DNA from: Chloroflexota bacterium
Lineage (GTDB): Bacteria; Chloroflexota; Dehalococcoidia; UBA2979
Assembly: GCA_009840945.1 (NCBI GenBank)
Contig: VXMU01000123.1
Location: forward strand, 47,406 to 84,642
Direction: 5' to 3'
DNA length: 37,237 nucleotides
Positions within the stretch are counted from its first letter, which is position 1; every line of letters starts with the position of its first letter. This document shows, one piece after another, positions 23,053 through 32,383 of this stretch. The position numbers were made by a program, and so were the translations under genes. Below the pieces are notes generated by a model that ran no database searches, had not been told where the DNA came from, and was given only the letters and a program-made list of their open reading frames with translations.

Positions 23053-24492
23053 ATGCTCTCCCGCGCGTTCGTCGTGCTGTGGATTGCGATGGCCGTCGCG
23101 GTCATGGGCATCGCGATGGTCTCGCCGCTGCTGCCCGTGTTCGTGCGGGAGGAGCTGCACGCCCCCGAGTTCGCCGTCGCGCTCTCGTTCTCCGCCATCG
23201 CGATCTCGCAGATCGCGACCTCGCCGGTCGTGGGGCGCTTCTCGGACCGGATCGGGCCCAAGCCCTTCATTGTGCTGGGCTTCTTCGTGTACGGCGCGGG
23301 CGGGGTCGGCTTCATCTTCTCGCAGACGTGGGAGCAGGTGATCTTCTTCCGCGCCCTCTCCGGCGTCGGCGCAGCCTCGATGTTCCCAACCACCATGGCG
23401 TACGTCGGCCGTCTCGCCCCGCCGGGCTACGAGGGCCGCTACATGGGGGCGTTCTCGATCTCGTGGATCGCCGGCTTCGGCATCGGCCCGCTGTTCGGTG
23501 GCACGATCCGCGACTTCGTCTCCTCGGACGCGGCGTTCGCCACGATGTCGATGATGCTCTTCGCGGTGGGCGTGGCGGTGTTCCTGCTCCTCCCCGCGGG
23601 ACGGCCCGGCGCGAGCAGCAGCAGCGACTACGAGGAGGACGAGGCCCTCGAACCCGGGCTGCCGATGATCGAGGTGCTGAAACGCCCGATCGTACAGGCG
23701 GCCATCGCCGGCCACCTCGTCGTCTCGGTGGGGTGGGGCGCCGGGTACACGTTCATCGCGGTCTACGTGGTGAGCGCCGACGGCCTGGGGACGGGCAGCG
23801 CGACGTTCGCCGGCGTGCTGCTCGCCTCGCGCGCGCTGGTCACGGCGGCGGCTCAGCTTGTCACCGGCCCGCTCGCCGACCGCATGAACCGCGTGTTCCT
23901 GTCCGTGCTCGGATTCAGCATCGCCGGCGCGGCGCAGTTCGTCGTCCCCGACATACCTGGCGTGACGACCGAGATCTCGATCCTCGGCGGCACGCTCGTG
24001 ATCGTGCCGTGGCTGCTGCTGCTCTTCCTCGTCGTCGGCCTCGGCGAGTCCATCGAGTTCCCCGCCCAGCAGGCGATCTTCGTCGACGCGGGCCGCGCGG
24101 TGGGGATGGGCACGGTGATGGGCATCCAGCAGACGGCGGGCGGGGTCGGCTTCCTGTCCGGCTCGATGTTCGGCGCGCTGGTCGTGGGCCTGTGGGGCCT
24201 AGACGCGGTCTTCCGCTACGCGGGGCTCGCGATGTTCATCGGCGGCTTCGGCTTCTGGCTACTCATGATCCGTGCGCGGCGTGACTTCGCGATGCTCGAG
24301 GCGGCAGCGGCGGCCGACCTCCGCGCGCGTTACGCGTCGGATGGAGCCGGACGCGGCGCGCCGCCCCCGGCGGCGGCGCTCACGGCGGGCAACGGCGCGC
24401 GGCCCGCCCACGTCACCCACTACGGGATGAGCGAGACGACCCAGCCCGACCGGTCGCTGCGTCCCGCCATGTCGGGCGTCGACCGCGAGTGA
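23053..24492 (+). CDS. MFS transporter (DHA1-like)
   Basis: Predicted 479-aa 12-helix major facilitator. The motif-A loop between helices 2 and 3 is GRFSDRIGPKP (about 63-73). A hydrophilic central loop (about 190-215, SSSSDYEEDEA-like) divides two six-helix halves. The type resembles proton-coupled drug or metabolite exporters such as TetA/Bcr. After the last helix (about 400-418) a long hydrophilic tail ends in a THYGMSET motif (455-462) that is also found, modified, in the MFS proteins at 26500 and 28009. ATG 23053 has GGAG 6 nt upstream. Substrate unknown. Confidence 0.88.
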   Translation: MLSRAFVVLWIAMAVAVMGIAMVSPLLPVFVREELHAPEFAVALSFSAIAISQIATSPVVGRFSDRIGPKPFIVLGFFVYGAGGVGFIFSQTWEQVIFFRALSGVGAASMFPTTMAYVGRLAPPGYEGRYMGAFSISWIAGFGIGPLFGGTIRDFVSSDAAFATMSMMLFAVGVAVFLLLPAGRPGASSSSDYEEDEALEPGLPMIEVLKRPIVQAAIAGHLVVSVGWGAGYTFIAVYVVSADGLGTGSATFAGVLLASRALVTAAAQLVTGPLADRMNRVFLSVLGFSIAGAAQFVVPDIPGVTTEISILGGTLVIVPWLLLLFLVVGLGESIEFPAQQAIFVDAGRAVGMGTVMGIQQTAGGVGFLSGSMFGALVVGLWGLDAVFRYAGLAMFIGGFGFWLLMIRARRDFAMLEAAAAADLRARYASDGAGRGAPPPAAALTAGNGARPAHVTHYGMSETTQPDRSLRPAMSGVDRE

Positions 24493-24550
24493 GCGGCTTT
24501 CGCGCCGCGGGGTGGTGCGCGTTAGCGCCATCCCTTGTCAAACTGTCGCC

Positions 24551-25519
24551 GTGATCGGCATCGTCCTCGCCACCGACCAGGGTCTGATGCACGTCCTCCC
24601 CGGGGCGGACGCAGAGTTGGCGCTTCCCGGCGTGGTGTGCATCTCGCTCGACTACCGCGACGGCGTCGCGGTGGCGGCGGCGCCGGAGCGCGGCGTGTGG
24701 ATGAACGAGGGCGACGGCTGGCGGGAGGTGTGGGAGGGCAATGCCCACATCGTGCGCCTCGGCGGGGACGGCGTCTGCTACGTCGGCGAGTCGCCTCCGC
24801 GGCTGCACCGCACGCGAGACGGCGGCGAGACGTGGGACGAGCTCGTGAACGTGCCGAGCATCGTGCGGGCGCACGCGGCGCGCCGGCCGGGCGCCTCGCG
24901 CACCGAGGTCACGATCGTCGGCATCACGTTCCCGCAAGGCCAACTGCTGCTCGGTATGCGCGGCATGGGTACGTGGCTGTCGCGCGACCGCGGGCTCTCA
25001 TGGATGCGTGGCGACCAGATCGAGCTGTCGGCCCGCTCGGAGCCGCTGCAGGCGGTGGCGCTGGGCGAGCACCTCAACGGCCTCTGGGACCACCTCGAGC
25101 GCAACGACCGCCTCTACGCGGCGTCGCGGAGCGGGTTCTTCCGCTCCGACGACGGCGGCTTCACCTGGCAGCGCACCCAGCAGGGGCTGGACCGCTACTA
25201 CGCGAACGGCGTCGCCGTGCTCCCCGGCACGCCCGACACGCTCCTGCTCTCGATCGCGGCGAGGGCCGCCGACGCCGAGGAAGGCCCCGAGGCGGCGCTC
25301 TTCCGGTCGGTGAACGGCGGCCTGATGTGGGACCGCGTGGAGCTGGGCGGCGAGGATGAGTGGACGCGTCCGCCGCTAGTGGGCGCGGTCGTCGGCGGGA
25401 TGGACATGCTGTTCGCACAGGCCGGCGACACGATCTGGGCCTCGCACGACAAGGCCGCGCGCTGGCTGCCGATCGCCGAGGGGCTTCCCCCCGCGACCGC
25501 GATGGTCGCCGCGCTGTAG
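24551..25519 (+). CDS. BNR/sialidase-like beta-propeller protein
   Basis: Predicted 322-aa protein with repeated Asp-box motifs: RTRDGGETWDEL (about 95-106), LSRDRGLSWMRG (149-160), RSDDGGFTWQRT (200-211) and RSVNGGLMWDRV (256-267). Such spacing fits a six- or seven-bladed propeller as in Ycf48/VPS10-like proteins, here without a signal peptide or sialidase catalytic residues. The start is uncertain: GTG 24551 gives MIGIVLATDQG, a natural first propeller strand, but an in-frame GTG at 24512 is possible and neither has a good ribosome binding site. It lies 58 nt after the MFS gene. Its role is unknown, perhaps protein binding. Confidence 0.75.
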   Translation: MIGIVLATDQGLMHVLPGADAELALPGVVCISLDYRDGVAVAAAPERGVWMNEGDGWREVWEGNAHIVRLGGDGVCYVGESPPRLHRTRDGGETWDELVNVPSIVRAHAARRPGASRTEVTIVGITFPQGQLLLGMRGMGTWLSRDRGLSWMRGDQIELSARSEPLQAVALGEHLNGLWDHLERNDRLYAASRSGFFRSDDGGFTWQRTQQGLDRYYANGVAVLPGTPDTLLLSIAARAADAEEGPEAALFRSVNGGLMWDRVELGGEDEWTRPPLVGAVVGGMDMLFAQAGDTIWASHDKAARWLPIAEGLPPATAMVAAL

Positions 25520-25530
25520 GCGGGACGCCC

Positions 25531-25553
25531 TCGCGGGTCGCCCCTACCCGCGA
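25531..25553. terminator. Stem-loop between convergent genes
   Basis: TCGCGGGT, loop CGCCCCT, ACCCGCGA: 8 bp. It sits after the BNR gene stop and covers the stop codon of the opposing phosphotriesterase-family gene, so it could end both transcripts. Confidence 0.4.
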
Positions 25554-26476
25554 CTGCCTTCGAGGAACGTGCGGGGCGCCTCGAACAGCATCGCTTCGAT
25601 GTCGGCGTCGGAGACGCCGGCCTCGGAGAGCCGCGGGCGGACCTCGTTGACGATGTACGTGAAGCCGCTGGGCGGCTCGTGCGGCCCGTGTCGGCGGTAC
25701 GAGTTGTGCTCCGGCGCATGGTCGTGCGCGAGCATGATGTGGTCCGCCCGGCCCTCGGCGCATAGCGTCGCGATCGCCGCGATCACGTCACCCTCGATGT
25801 CCGGCGTCCAGCTGAAGCGGTCGATCGAGAGGTAGTGCCCGGCTTCGAGCACCTCGCGCAGGTACTCGACATCGCCCGTGTACGAGTGCCCGATAGCCAC
25901 GAGGTGCGGCGCGACGCCCGTGTCGGCGAAGACGCGCATCTGCTCGCGGCCGATGGTGTAGGGGCCGGTGTGCGTGGTGGTCGGGACGCCCGTGCGCGTC
26001 GACGCCTCCGCCGCGCCGCGCAGGATTGCCTCCTCCTGCGGGCCGATGCCCGGCGGGTCGGCGTTCGCGACCTTGATGACGCCGGCGCGGATGTCCGTGC
26101 CGCCGACGCCGACCTCGATCTCGTGCTGGAAGATGTCGGCGTACTCCTCGGCCGTGGCCTCGCGCATCGCGCGCGGCGGGTCGAGCCAGAGGCCACTCGC
26201 GATGACGACGTTGACGCCGGAGCGCTCCGAGACGGTGCGCATCAGCATCGGCATGCGGCCGAGGTCCGGTGTGGTGACGTCGACGATCGTGCTGACACCC
26301 GCCTCGCGCGCCTCGACGAGCTCGGCGGTGGTGTGGTCGAGCTCGGCCTCGGTGTCGAAGAGCCACGGGTAGTAGTCGCGTAGCCCGGCCGAGGTGACGA
26401 AGAGGTGCTCGTGCCCGTACGTGAGGCCGAGCTGGTCGCTGGGCACCGGCCCCAGCACCGTCTGGATGTCGACCAT
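25544..26476 (-). CDS. Phosphotriesterase-family metal-dependent hydrolase
   Basis: Predicted 310-aa amidohydrolase-superfamily barrel. Expected metal ligands are all visible: HEH (His22, His24), Lys135 in GVIKVAN (the carboxylated Lys position), His169 in THTGP, His197 in GHSYT and Asp252 in AHDHAP. The family includes phosphotriesterases, N-acyl-homoserine-lactone and other lactonases (PLL) and many of unknown substrate; lactonase activity is at least as likely as organophosphate hydrolysis. GAGGAGG lies 6 nt before ATG 26476. It is 23 nt downstream of an MFS gene on the same strand, so import or export of its substrate by that carrier is plausible. Confidence 0.9.
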   Translation of the reverse strand: MVDIQTVLGPVPSDQLGLTYGHEHLFVTSAGLRDYYPWLFDTEAELDHTTAELVEAREAGVSTIVDVTTPDLGRMPMLMRTVSERSGVNVVIASGLWLDPPRAMREATAEEYADIFQHEIEVGVGGTDIRAGVIKVANADPPGIGPQEEAILRGAAEASTRTGVPTTTHTGPYTIGREQMRVFADTGVAPHLVAIGHSYTGDVEYLREVLEAGHYLSIDRFSWTPDIEGDVIAAIATLCAEGRADHIMLAHDHAPEHNSYRRHGPHEPPSGFTYIVNEVRPRLSEAGVSDADIEAMLFEAPRTFLEGSRG

Positions 26477-26499
26477 CGTTGCCTCCTCGGTCTACCAGG

Positions 26500-27933
26500 C
26501 TACGGGGCGGAATCTGCCATGCCGGTGTGCGTGAGTCGAGCTTGCGCCGCCGCCCCCGGCAAGGCGGCGCCGTCCGTCGCGAGTGGCGCGGCGGGAGCGA
26601 GGGGCCGGACCGGCGTGGGCGCGGCGGGCGCGGGCATTGCGGGCGCGGGTGGCGGGCCGGCCGCCCGCGCGGCCTGGAGCTCGTTCCACATCGGGCGGCG
26701 CACGATCAGCACGAAGATCGCGCCGCACGCCGCGATGCCGGCGTAGATGGTGAAGATGACGTCGTACGTGCCGGTCTGGTCGAACACGAACCCGGCCAGG
26801 ACCGGCGCGATCATGGTGACGGGCGTCTGGAACATGCTCGCCAGCCCTCGCAGCGTCGCGAAGCGGAGCGTGCCGAAGTAGTCGCCGATGAGCGTCATCT
26901 GCACGACGAGCCAGGCGGCATGTCCGAGCCCGAAGGCCGCGTAGTAGAACGGGATCAGCCACAGCCGTCCGGGCTCGAGCTGCACGAACATCAGCATCCC
27001 GATGCCCAGCAGCACGAAGCCCAGCGCGTAGACACGCCGCCGTCCGAGGGTGTCGGCGATCCACCCGGCGACGATGCGCATCGCTACCTGGAACGCGCCG
27101 TAGAACGCCACGATGAGCGCCGCGAAGCCGGTCGAGAACCCGTTCTGCTCCAGGTGCGGCACCTGCAGCACCACCCACGCCACGATCGCGAACGTGCCGC
27201 ACGCGTTCGCCAGCGCGAGGAGGTAGAAGGCGGGGATCCGCAGCCCGGCCCCGACGGTGTAGCCGGTGAGCGCCGGCGTTGCGATGGGCCCGCCCGTGCG
27301 CTCCTCGGGCGCCTCGCCGTCGGGGAGGTAGCCGTAGGGCTGCGGGCGGTCGCGCAGCAGGAGCGCGAGCGGGAGGCCGACGCAGAGCACGACCGCGGCG
27401 GCGATCATCAGCGTCTCGCGCCAGCCGAGCCACCCCACGAAGAGCGCCACGATCGGGACGACGAAGTAGCCCGCGCCGTTGCCGGCGTTGAGCACGCCCA
27501 TCGCGCGGGCGCGCTTGCGCTCGAACCAGTTCATGACGGCGGCGGAGAACGCCATCAGCGAGCCGATGCTGTTCCCGGTCGCCATGAGCAGGCTGGCGAG
27601 GTAGTAGACCTCGAGGCTGCGGGCCTGCGAGAAGAGCAGCAGACCCAGGCTGAGGATGACCACTCCCGTGGCCGCCATCTTGCGCGGACCGAGGCGGTCG
27701 ATCAGGAAGCCGGTGAAGGGCGCGAGCAGCCCCTGCTCGAGGGTGCCGAGGGAGAAGCCAAACGTGATGGCGGCGGCCGTCCAGCCCATCTCCTCGCGCA
27801 GGGGGCCGATGAAGACGGTCAGGCTGAAGGCGGCGATGCCGATGGTGACGAAGTTGCTGACGGCCCCGCCGTAGGCGATGTACCAGCCGTAGAAGAGCCC
27901 TTGACGCGGCCGGGCCACTGCGGCGTTGGTCAT
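26500..27933 (-). CDS. MFS transporter, OFA/monocarboxylate-like, 1
   Basis: Predicted 477-aa 12-helix carrier. The start FYGWYIAYGGAVSNFV and the loop GFLIDRLGPRK (motif A) are typical of the OFA/MCT group that carries oxalate, formate or other monocarboxylates. VMNWFERKRARAMGVLNAG in the first half is another hallmark of the group. After the last helix (about 395-415) an Ala/Pro-rich tail ends in THTGMADSAP, one of three such tags in the window. ATG 27933 has GGTGAG 4 nt upstream. It is a paralogue of the next gene upstream and lies 75 nt from it. Confidence 0.88.
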   Translation of the reverse strand: MTNAAVARPRQGLFYGWYIAYGGAVSNFVTIGIAAFSLTVFIGPLREEMGWTAAAITFGFSLGTLEQGLLAPFTGFLIDRLGPRKMAATGVVILSLGLLLFSQARSLEVYYLASLLMATGNSIGSLMAFSAAVMNWFERKRARAMGVLNAGNGAGYFVVPIVALFVGWLGWRETLMIAAAVVLCVGLPLALLLRDRPQPYGYLPDGEAPEERTGGPIATPALTGYTVGAGLRIPAFYLLALANACGTFAIVAWVVLQVPHLEQNGFSTGFAALIVAFYGAFQVAMRIVAGWIADTLGRRRVYALGFVLLGIGMLMFVQLEPGRLWLIPFYYAAFGLGHAAWLVVQMTLIGDYFGTLRFATLRGLASMFQTPVTMIAPVLAGFVFDQTGTYDVIFTIYAGIAACGAIFVLIVRRPMWNELQAARAAGPPPAPAMPAPAAPTPVRPLAPAAPLATDGAALPGAAAQARLTHTGMADSAP

Positions 27934-28008
27934 CGGCTCACCCTGACGCGCGCCGGGCGCACGGCACGCGCGCGGCGTGCGCCGAGTATAGGCGCGTTGC
28001 GAGGCCTG

Positions 28009-29553
28009 TTAGCGCTGGGTCGGGATGGTGGATGCGGCCTCGTGCGCCGGAGCGCCCGCGCCGTTGCCGCCGTTGGGCGTGGCGGGCGCGGCCCACGCGT
28101 CGTCACGGACCTCGACGGTGTCGGCCATGCCGGCGTGGGTGACGATGCCGTTGGTGAGCACGCCGTTGGCGCCGTTCGCCGCGGCGGCGCCGTTCGCGGC
28201 CGCCCCGTTCGTCGCCGCGCCGTTGGCGGCGAGGGCGAACTGGCCGTGTGAGCCGAACGGGCCGCCCGCGGGGGCGCGGGTGTCCACCGGCAGCTCGGGC
28301 TTCTTGGCGAAGGCGAAGAACACCCCGCCCGACAGCGCGAGGATCGCGAGGATGACGAAGCCACGCTGGTAGGAGCCCGTGAGGTCGTACGAGATGCCGG
28401 CCACGACAGGACCGATGATCATGCCGGCCATCATCACCATCGACGAGAAGCCCATGATCTTGCCGAACGACGCCCGCCCGAAGTAGTCGGCGCGCATCGC
28501 CTGGATGAGCGGACCGCGGGTGCCCATCGCCAGGCCGTTGATGACCACGAAGCCGATGACCATCACGACGTTGAAGGAGAACGCCAGCAGCAGCATTGCC
28601 ACCGTGTGCCCGCACATCGCGATGATGATGACCAGGCGCTTGTTCAGGCGGTCTCCCAGCAGGCCGCCGATGCCGACCTGGCCGATCACCATCGACGTGG
28701 TCATGAGCGCCGACATGAACCCGAAGAACGCCAGCGAGTAGCCGAGGCCCAGCGTGAGGTGCGACGCGAAGTACACCATCACTGCGCCGATCACGAGCAG
28801 CGACGAGCTGTGGCCCAGCGCGATGAGCCAGAAGGCGCTGGTGCGTAGCGCCTGACCGGTGGTGAAGTCTCGCTCCGCCGGCGGTGGCGGCTGCCCCTGG
28901 ACGGGCACCTCCCCGTCCATCAGCATGCCGTAGTCCTCCGGACGGTGCCGTACGACTGCAGCGAGCGGCATGCCAATGATGAGGACGAAGATGCCCGAGG
29001 CCGCAGCCATGCCGCGCCAGCCGAGACTCTCCAGCAGGGCGACGACGCCGGGCTGAATCAGGCCACCAGCGGCGAACCCGAGCGAGACGAGCGCAAGCGC
29101 GAGCGCACGCCGCTTGTTGAACCAGTTCACCACCGCGACAGTCACCGGCAGGAACGAGCCGAGCACCGATCCGAGGGCGATGAGCAGGTATGCCAGATAG
29201 AACGTCAGGATCGAGTTGATCTGGCTGAGCGCGAGGAACCCGATAGCGAAGATGACGAGTCCGGTCATCATCACCTTGCGCGGCCCGAAGCGGTCGATCG
29301 CCCAGCCCTCGATCGGACCAAGCAAGCCGCTCTCAATGCGCTGCAGGGCGAAGGCCAGACCGAAGGTGGCCTGGCTCCAGCCGAAGTCCTGCTCGAGCAG
29401 CACCACGTAGGCGCCGAACGAGTGGAAGACGAGAGCCCCGTTGAAGGTGTTCACGATGAACCCGGAGCCGACGATCCACCAGCCGTAGAAGATGCGCGAG
29501 CCGCGTTCGCCCACGGCCTGCTGCTGCTGCCGGAGGTTCGTCATCGCCGTCAT
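28009..29553 (-). CDS. MFS transporter, OFA/monocarboxylate-like, 2
   Basis: Predicted 514-aa 12-helix carrier, a paralogue of the gene at 26500-27933: FYGWWIVGSGFIVN at the first helix, GWAIDRFGPRK as motif A, and VVNWFNKRRALALALVSLG in the first half. The tail is long and low-complexity (repeats of Ala-Asn-Gly-Ala), then carries THAGMADT (the shared tag) about 38 residues before the end. ATG 29553 is used; GAGGAA is 12 nt upstream, and ATG 29544 is an alternative three codons in. Carboxylate transport is inferred from the family; direction and substrate are unknown. Confidence 0.88.
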   Translation of the reverse strand: MTAMTNLRQQQQAVGERGSRIFYGWWIVGSGFIVNTFNGALVFHSFGAYVVLLEQDFGWSQATFGLAFALQRIESGLLGPIEGWAIDRFGPRKVMMTGLVIFAIGFLALSQINSILTFYLAYLLIALGSVLGSFLPVTVAVVNWFNKRRALALALVSLGFAAGGLIQPGVVALLESLGWRGMAAASGIFVLIIGMPLAAVVRHRPEDYGMLMDGEVPVQGQPPPPAERDFTTGQALRTSAFWLIALGHSSSLLVIGAVMVYFASHLTLGLGYSLAFFGFMSALMTTSMVIGQVGIGGLLGDRLNKRLVIIIAMCGHTVAMLLLAFSFNVVMVIGFVVINGLAMGTRGPLIQAMRADYFGRASFGKIMGFSSMVMMAGMIIGPVVAGISYDLTGSYQRGFVILAILALSGGVFFAFAKKPELPVDTRAPAGGPFGSHGQFALAANGAATNGAAANGAAAANGANGVLTNGIVTHAGMADTVEVRDDAWAAPATPNGGNGAGAPAHEAASTIPTQR

Positions 29554-29686
29554 GGCTGCGGTCGGTTCCTCGTCGTGCCGGGTGCGAAGAAACGCCCGGA
29601 TCGGTGCTGCCGGATCATCACCCCGCCGTGATGGGCACGGGACACGAAGGTGCGCTCGGCGCCCGAGATGCTAAGCATGCGCCGAC

Positions 29687-29710
29687 GAGGGTGCTGGTGT
29701 CCAGCACCTC
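29687..29710 (-). terminator. Stem-loop 3' of second fused CoA-transferase
   Basis: GAGG-GTGCTGG, loop TGT, CCAGCACCTC: 10 bp with one bulged G. It lies 34 nt beyond the leftward gene's stop, in the 190-nt gap before the MFS gene. A short palindrome, ATGCTAAGCAT (29668-29678), follows in the same gap; it could be an operator, but I see no promoter. Confidence 0.45.
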
Positions 29711-29743
29711 ACGTGAGGGGAAGCGCTCTCGCGCAGCCGACCG

Positions 29744-32317
29744 CTACCCCGTCCCGTCGCCCCGAGGGCGCCACGGTCCGCCGTCGGCGAGGTCGGCGTT
29801 GTGCTGGCCCGATTCGGGCGCGGGGGCGGCCCCGGCCCACGGCGTGCCGTCCATGCGGAACGGCGCGCCCGGCCAGCGGATGCGGCCGAGCCCCGGCTGC
29901 TCCGCGTCGGACCAGTAGTCGAGCGCGGCGAGGTGCGGATCGCGCAGCATCGCCCCGGTCGGGTTGACCGGCGCGGCCGGGATCCCGCGGCGCTGCGCCT
30001 CCTTGCAGAACTCGTCCGCCTCGTAGCGTCCCGCGAGGCTGTCGACGTACTCCTGCACCTCGTCGTCGTACTGCTTGCGGACCATCGAGGAGGCCCGGAA
30101 GCGCTCTTCGAGCACGCCCTCGGCCCCGGTCTCCTCGTGGATCCAGGAGGCGAGGGCGTCCCAGTGGCCGACGGTGAGCGCGAGCAGGCAGACGAGCCGG
30201 TCGCTGCACGTGTAGTACCCATACGGGCTCGACCCGAGCGCGCTGCTGCCCGTGCGGCGGCGCGGGTTGGCGTCCTCGATCAGCGTCGGCAGCCCCGTCC
30301 CGCCCTGCGAGGTCGATAGCAGCACCTCGTGCGCCGAGACGTCGGCGAGCTGGCCGCGCCCGGTGTGTGTGCGCGCGTAGAGCGCGGCCAGCGCAGCGAT
30401 CGCGCCGACCTGCCCGACGAAGTACTTGGCGAGCATCGCCCCGGGGATGAGCGGCCGCCGGTCGGGGTAGCCGGTGAGCTGGAGGATGCCACTGAGCGCC
30501 CAGAGCGTGAGGTCGTCCGCCGCCCACGCGCGGTACGGGCCCGTCAGCCCGAACGGCGTGACGGCGACCGTCGCGAGCTCCGGGTTCGCCTCGCGCGCGG
30601 CCTGCGCGATCGCGAGCGCGTCCTCGTCGGCGGTGTAGACGAGGTCGGCCGAGGCGCACAGCTCCTCGAACGTAGCGGCGTCGGCGGGATCGTCGAGCGA
30701 GAGCGTGACGGAGCGCTTGCCGCCGTCCATGTAGAGCTGCAGCAGGCTGCGGTTGTCGGCATACGGCCCCTCGTGGCGGATCGAGGCCCCCTCGGGCGGC
30801 TCGACGCGGACCACGTCCGCGCCGAGGTGGGCGAGCAGGCGCGCGCCGTACGCGCTCATCCCGTCGCTGAGGTCGACGACGCGCAGGCCGTCGACGGGGC
30901 CCGCGCCGGCCGGGGACGTGGACGACGAGCCCGGGCGCGCGGGACGGTCTGTGGCGACGCCGTCGGCACCTGCCGGCATGTCGGCGTCGCGGCTCATGCG
31001 GAGCAGCGGGAGCGCCCAGCCGAAGTACGGCCGCTCCGGCTTCGCGTCGCCGGGTGGCGGGTCGGCAGGGGCGCTGACCGCGCCCGTCTCGGCGAGCTCC
31101 TCGATGCGGTCGGGGGAGAGGTCGGCGAGGCCGGCGAGGATGTCCGCGTTGTCACCGCCCAGCGCCGGCGAGGCGTCCTCGTGGCGCACAGGCGTGTCGT
31201 CGAGGTGGAACGGGAGGCCGTCGATCAGGTCCGCGTCGAGCCAGGCGTGGCGGACGAGATGCCAGAAGCGCCGCGCGCGCAGCTGCGGGTCGGCGAGGTG
31301 GTCCAGGTGGTCCTGCACGGGGGCCGCGGCGACACCGGCGGCCTGCAACACGTACGCTGCCTCCTCGCGCGTCCGCCCGGCGCACCACCCGGCGATCGCG
31401 GCTTCGAGCTCGTCCTCGTGCGCGCGGCGGCCCTCGGCGGTCTGGAGACGCGCGTCGTCGGCCCACTCGGGCTGGCCGACGATGCGCGCGAGGGTGCGGA
31501 ACTCGTCGTCGGTGCGGGCGGAGACGGCGACCCAGCGGTCGTCCTCGCTGGTGGGGAAGACGCCGCGCGGCGCCGAGCTCGGGCTGCGGTTGCCCGTGCG
31601 GTCGGGCTCCTCGCCACCGAGCGAGACCTGCCCGATGTACGGCCCGAGGGTGGCGACGGCCGACTCGAACTGCGAGATGTCGATCCACTGACCGGCGCCG
31701 CCACGCTGCCGGTGCAGCAGCGCGCTGATGATCGCCGTCACCGCGTGGTAGCCGGCGATGTAGTCGGGGAGCGGCACGGGTGTCATCGCCGGCTGCCGGT
31801 CGGGGTCCCCGGTCAGGTAGTCGAGCCCGGAGAACGAGGAGAGGTTCGGCCCCCACGACTTGTAGTCGCGGTACGGCCCCTCGCCGCTGCCGTAGCCCGG
31901 CATGCTCACGTAGACGATGTCCGGGTTCACCGCCCGCACGTGCTCGTAGTCGATACGCAGCGAGTTGATGGCGGGCACGCTGAAGTTGGTCAGGAACACG
32001 TCGCTCTGCTCGATGAGCCGGTCGAGGAGGTCGCGCCCCTCGGGCGACTTGAGTTCGAGCCCGACGCCGCGCTTCTGGGCGTTGAAGGTGTTGTTGCCGG
32101 CGAGCATGTCGCCCCCGGCGAGCCCGACGTCGGGCGGCGCCCACGCCGGGGCGCGCATGCCCAGCGCCGCGCTGCGCGAGCGCGACTCGACCTTGATCAC
32201 GTCGGCGCCGAGGTGCGCGAGGTAGCGCCCGGCGAGCGGCCCGGCGATCGCCACGCCGCACTCGACGACGCGCACGCCGTCGAGGGCCCGTACCGGGTCG
32301 GAGCCTGCTGCCGCCAT
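29744..32317 (-). CDS. Fused double class III CoA-transferase (CaiB/BaiF x2), second
   Basis: Predicted 857-aa fusion of two CaiB/BaiF domains, about 1-420 and 470-857, joined by a Pro/Ala/Gly linker. The first begins GVRVVECGVAIAGPLAG and the second GLRVVDLSDGMSAYGARLL; both have the ALG-ADV-[IV]-[KR]-VE strand. The residue 22 before the GxGQ turn is Asp185 (LPDYIAGY) in the first half and Lys631 (AKYFVGQ) in the second, so the first half looks catalytic and the second does not; this is the reverse of the fusion at 18181. AGGGAG lies 7 nt before ATG 32317. It may have arisen independently from a side-by-side gene pair like that at 8338-10906. Substrate unknown. Confidence 0.87.
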   Translation of the reverse strand: MAAAGSDPVRALDGVRVVECGVAIAGPLAGRYLAHLGADVIKVESRSRSAALGMRAPAWAPPDVGLAGGDMLAGNNTFNAQKRGVGLELKSPEGRDLLDRLIEQSDVFLTNFSVPAINSLRIDYEHVRAVNPDIVYVSMPGYGSGEGPYRDYKSWGPNLSSFSGLDYLTGDPDRQPAMTPVPLPDYIAGYHAVTAIISALLHRQRGGAGQWIDISQFESAVATLGPYIGQVSLGGEEPDRTGNRSPSSAPRGVFPTSEDDRWVAVSARTDDEFRTLARIVGQPEWADDARLQTAEGRRAHEDELEAAIAGWCAGRTREEAAYVLQAAGVAAAPVQDHLDHLADPQLRARRFWHLVRHAWLDADLIDGLPFHLDDTPVRHEDASPALGGDNADILAGLADLSPDRIEELAETGAVSAPADPPPGDAKPERPYFGWALPLLRMSRDADMPAGADGVATDRPARPGSSSTSPAGAGPVDGLRVVDLSDGMSAYGARLLAHLGADVVRVEPPEGASIRHEGPYADNRSLLQLYMDGGKRSVTLSLDDPADAATFEELCASADLVYTADEDALAIAQAAREANPELATVAVTPFGLTGPYRAWAADDLTLWALSGILQLTGYPDRRPLIPGAMLAKYFVGQVGAIAALAALYARTHTGRGQLADVSAHEVLLSTSQGGTGLPTLIEDANPRRRTGSSALGSSPYGYYTCSDRLVCLLALTVGHWDALASWIHEETGAEGVLEERFRASSMVRKQYDDEVQEYVDSLAGRYEADEFCKEAQRRGIPAAPVNPTGAMLRDPHLAALDYWSDAEQPGLGRIRWPGAPFRMDGTPWAGAAPAPESGQHNADLADGGPWRPRGDGTG

Positions 32318-32383
32318 GGTGCACTCCCTGTGTCGCGCGCAGCCTACCAGCGTCGTCGAGGCTTCGGCGCGTCCTCGCGGGGT

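Noticed and set aside
26479-28251. A 590-codon plus-strand open frame opposite two MFS genes
   Set aside because: Highly charged, repetitive His/Arg/Asp composition that mirrors membrane-protein codons on the other strand.
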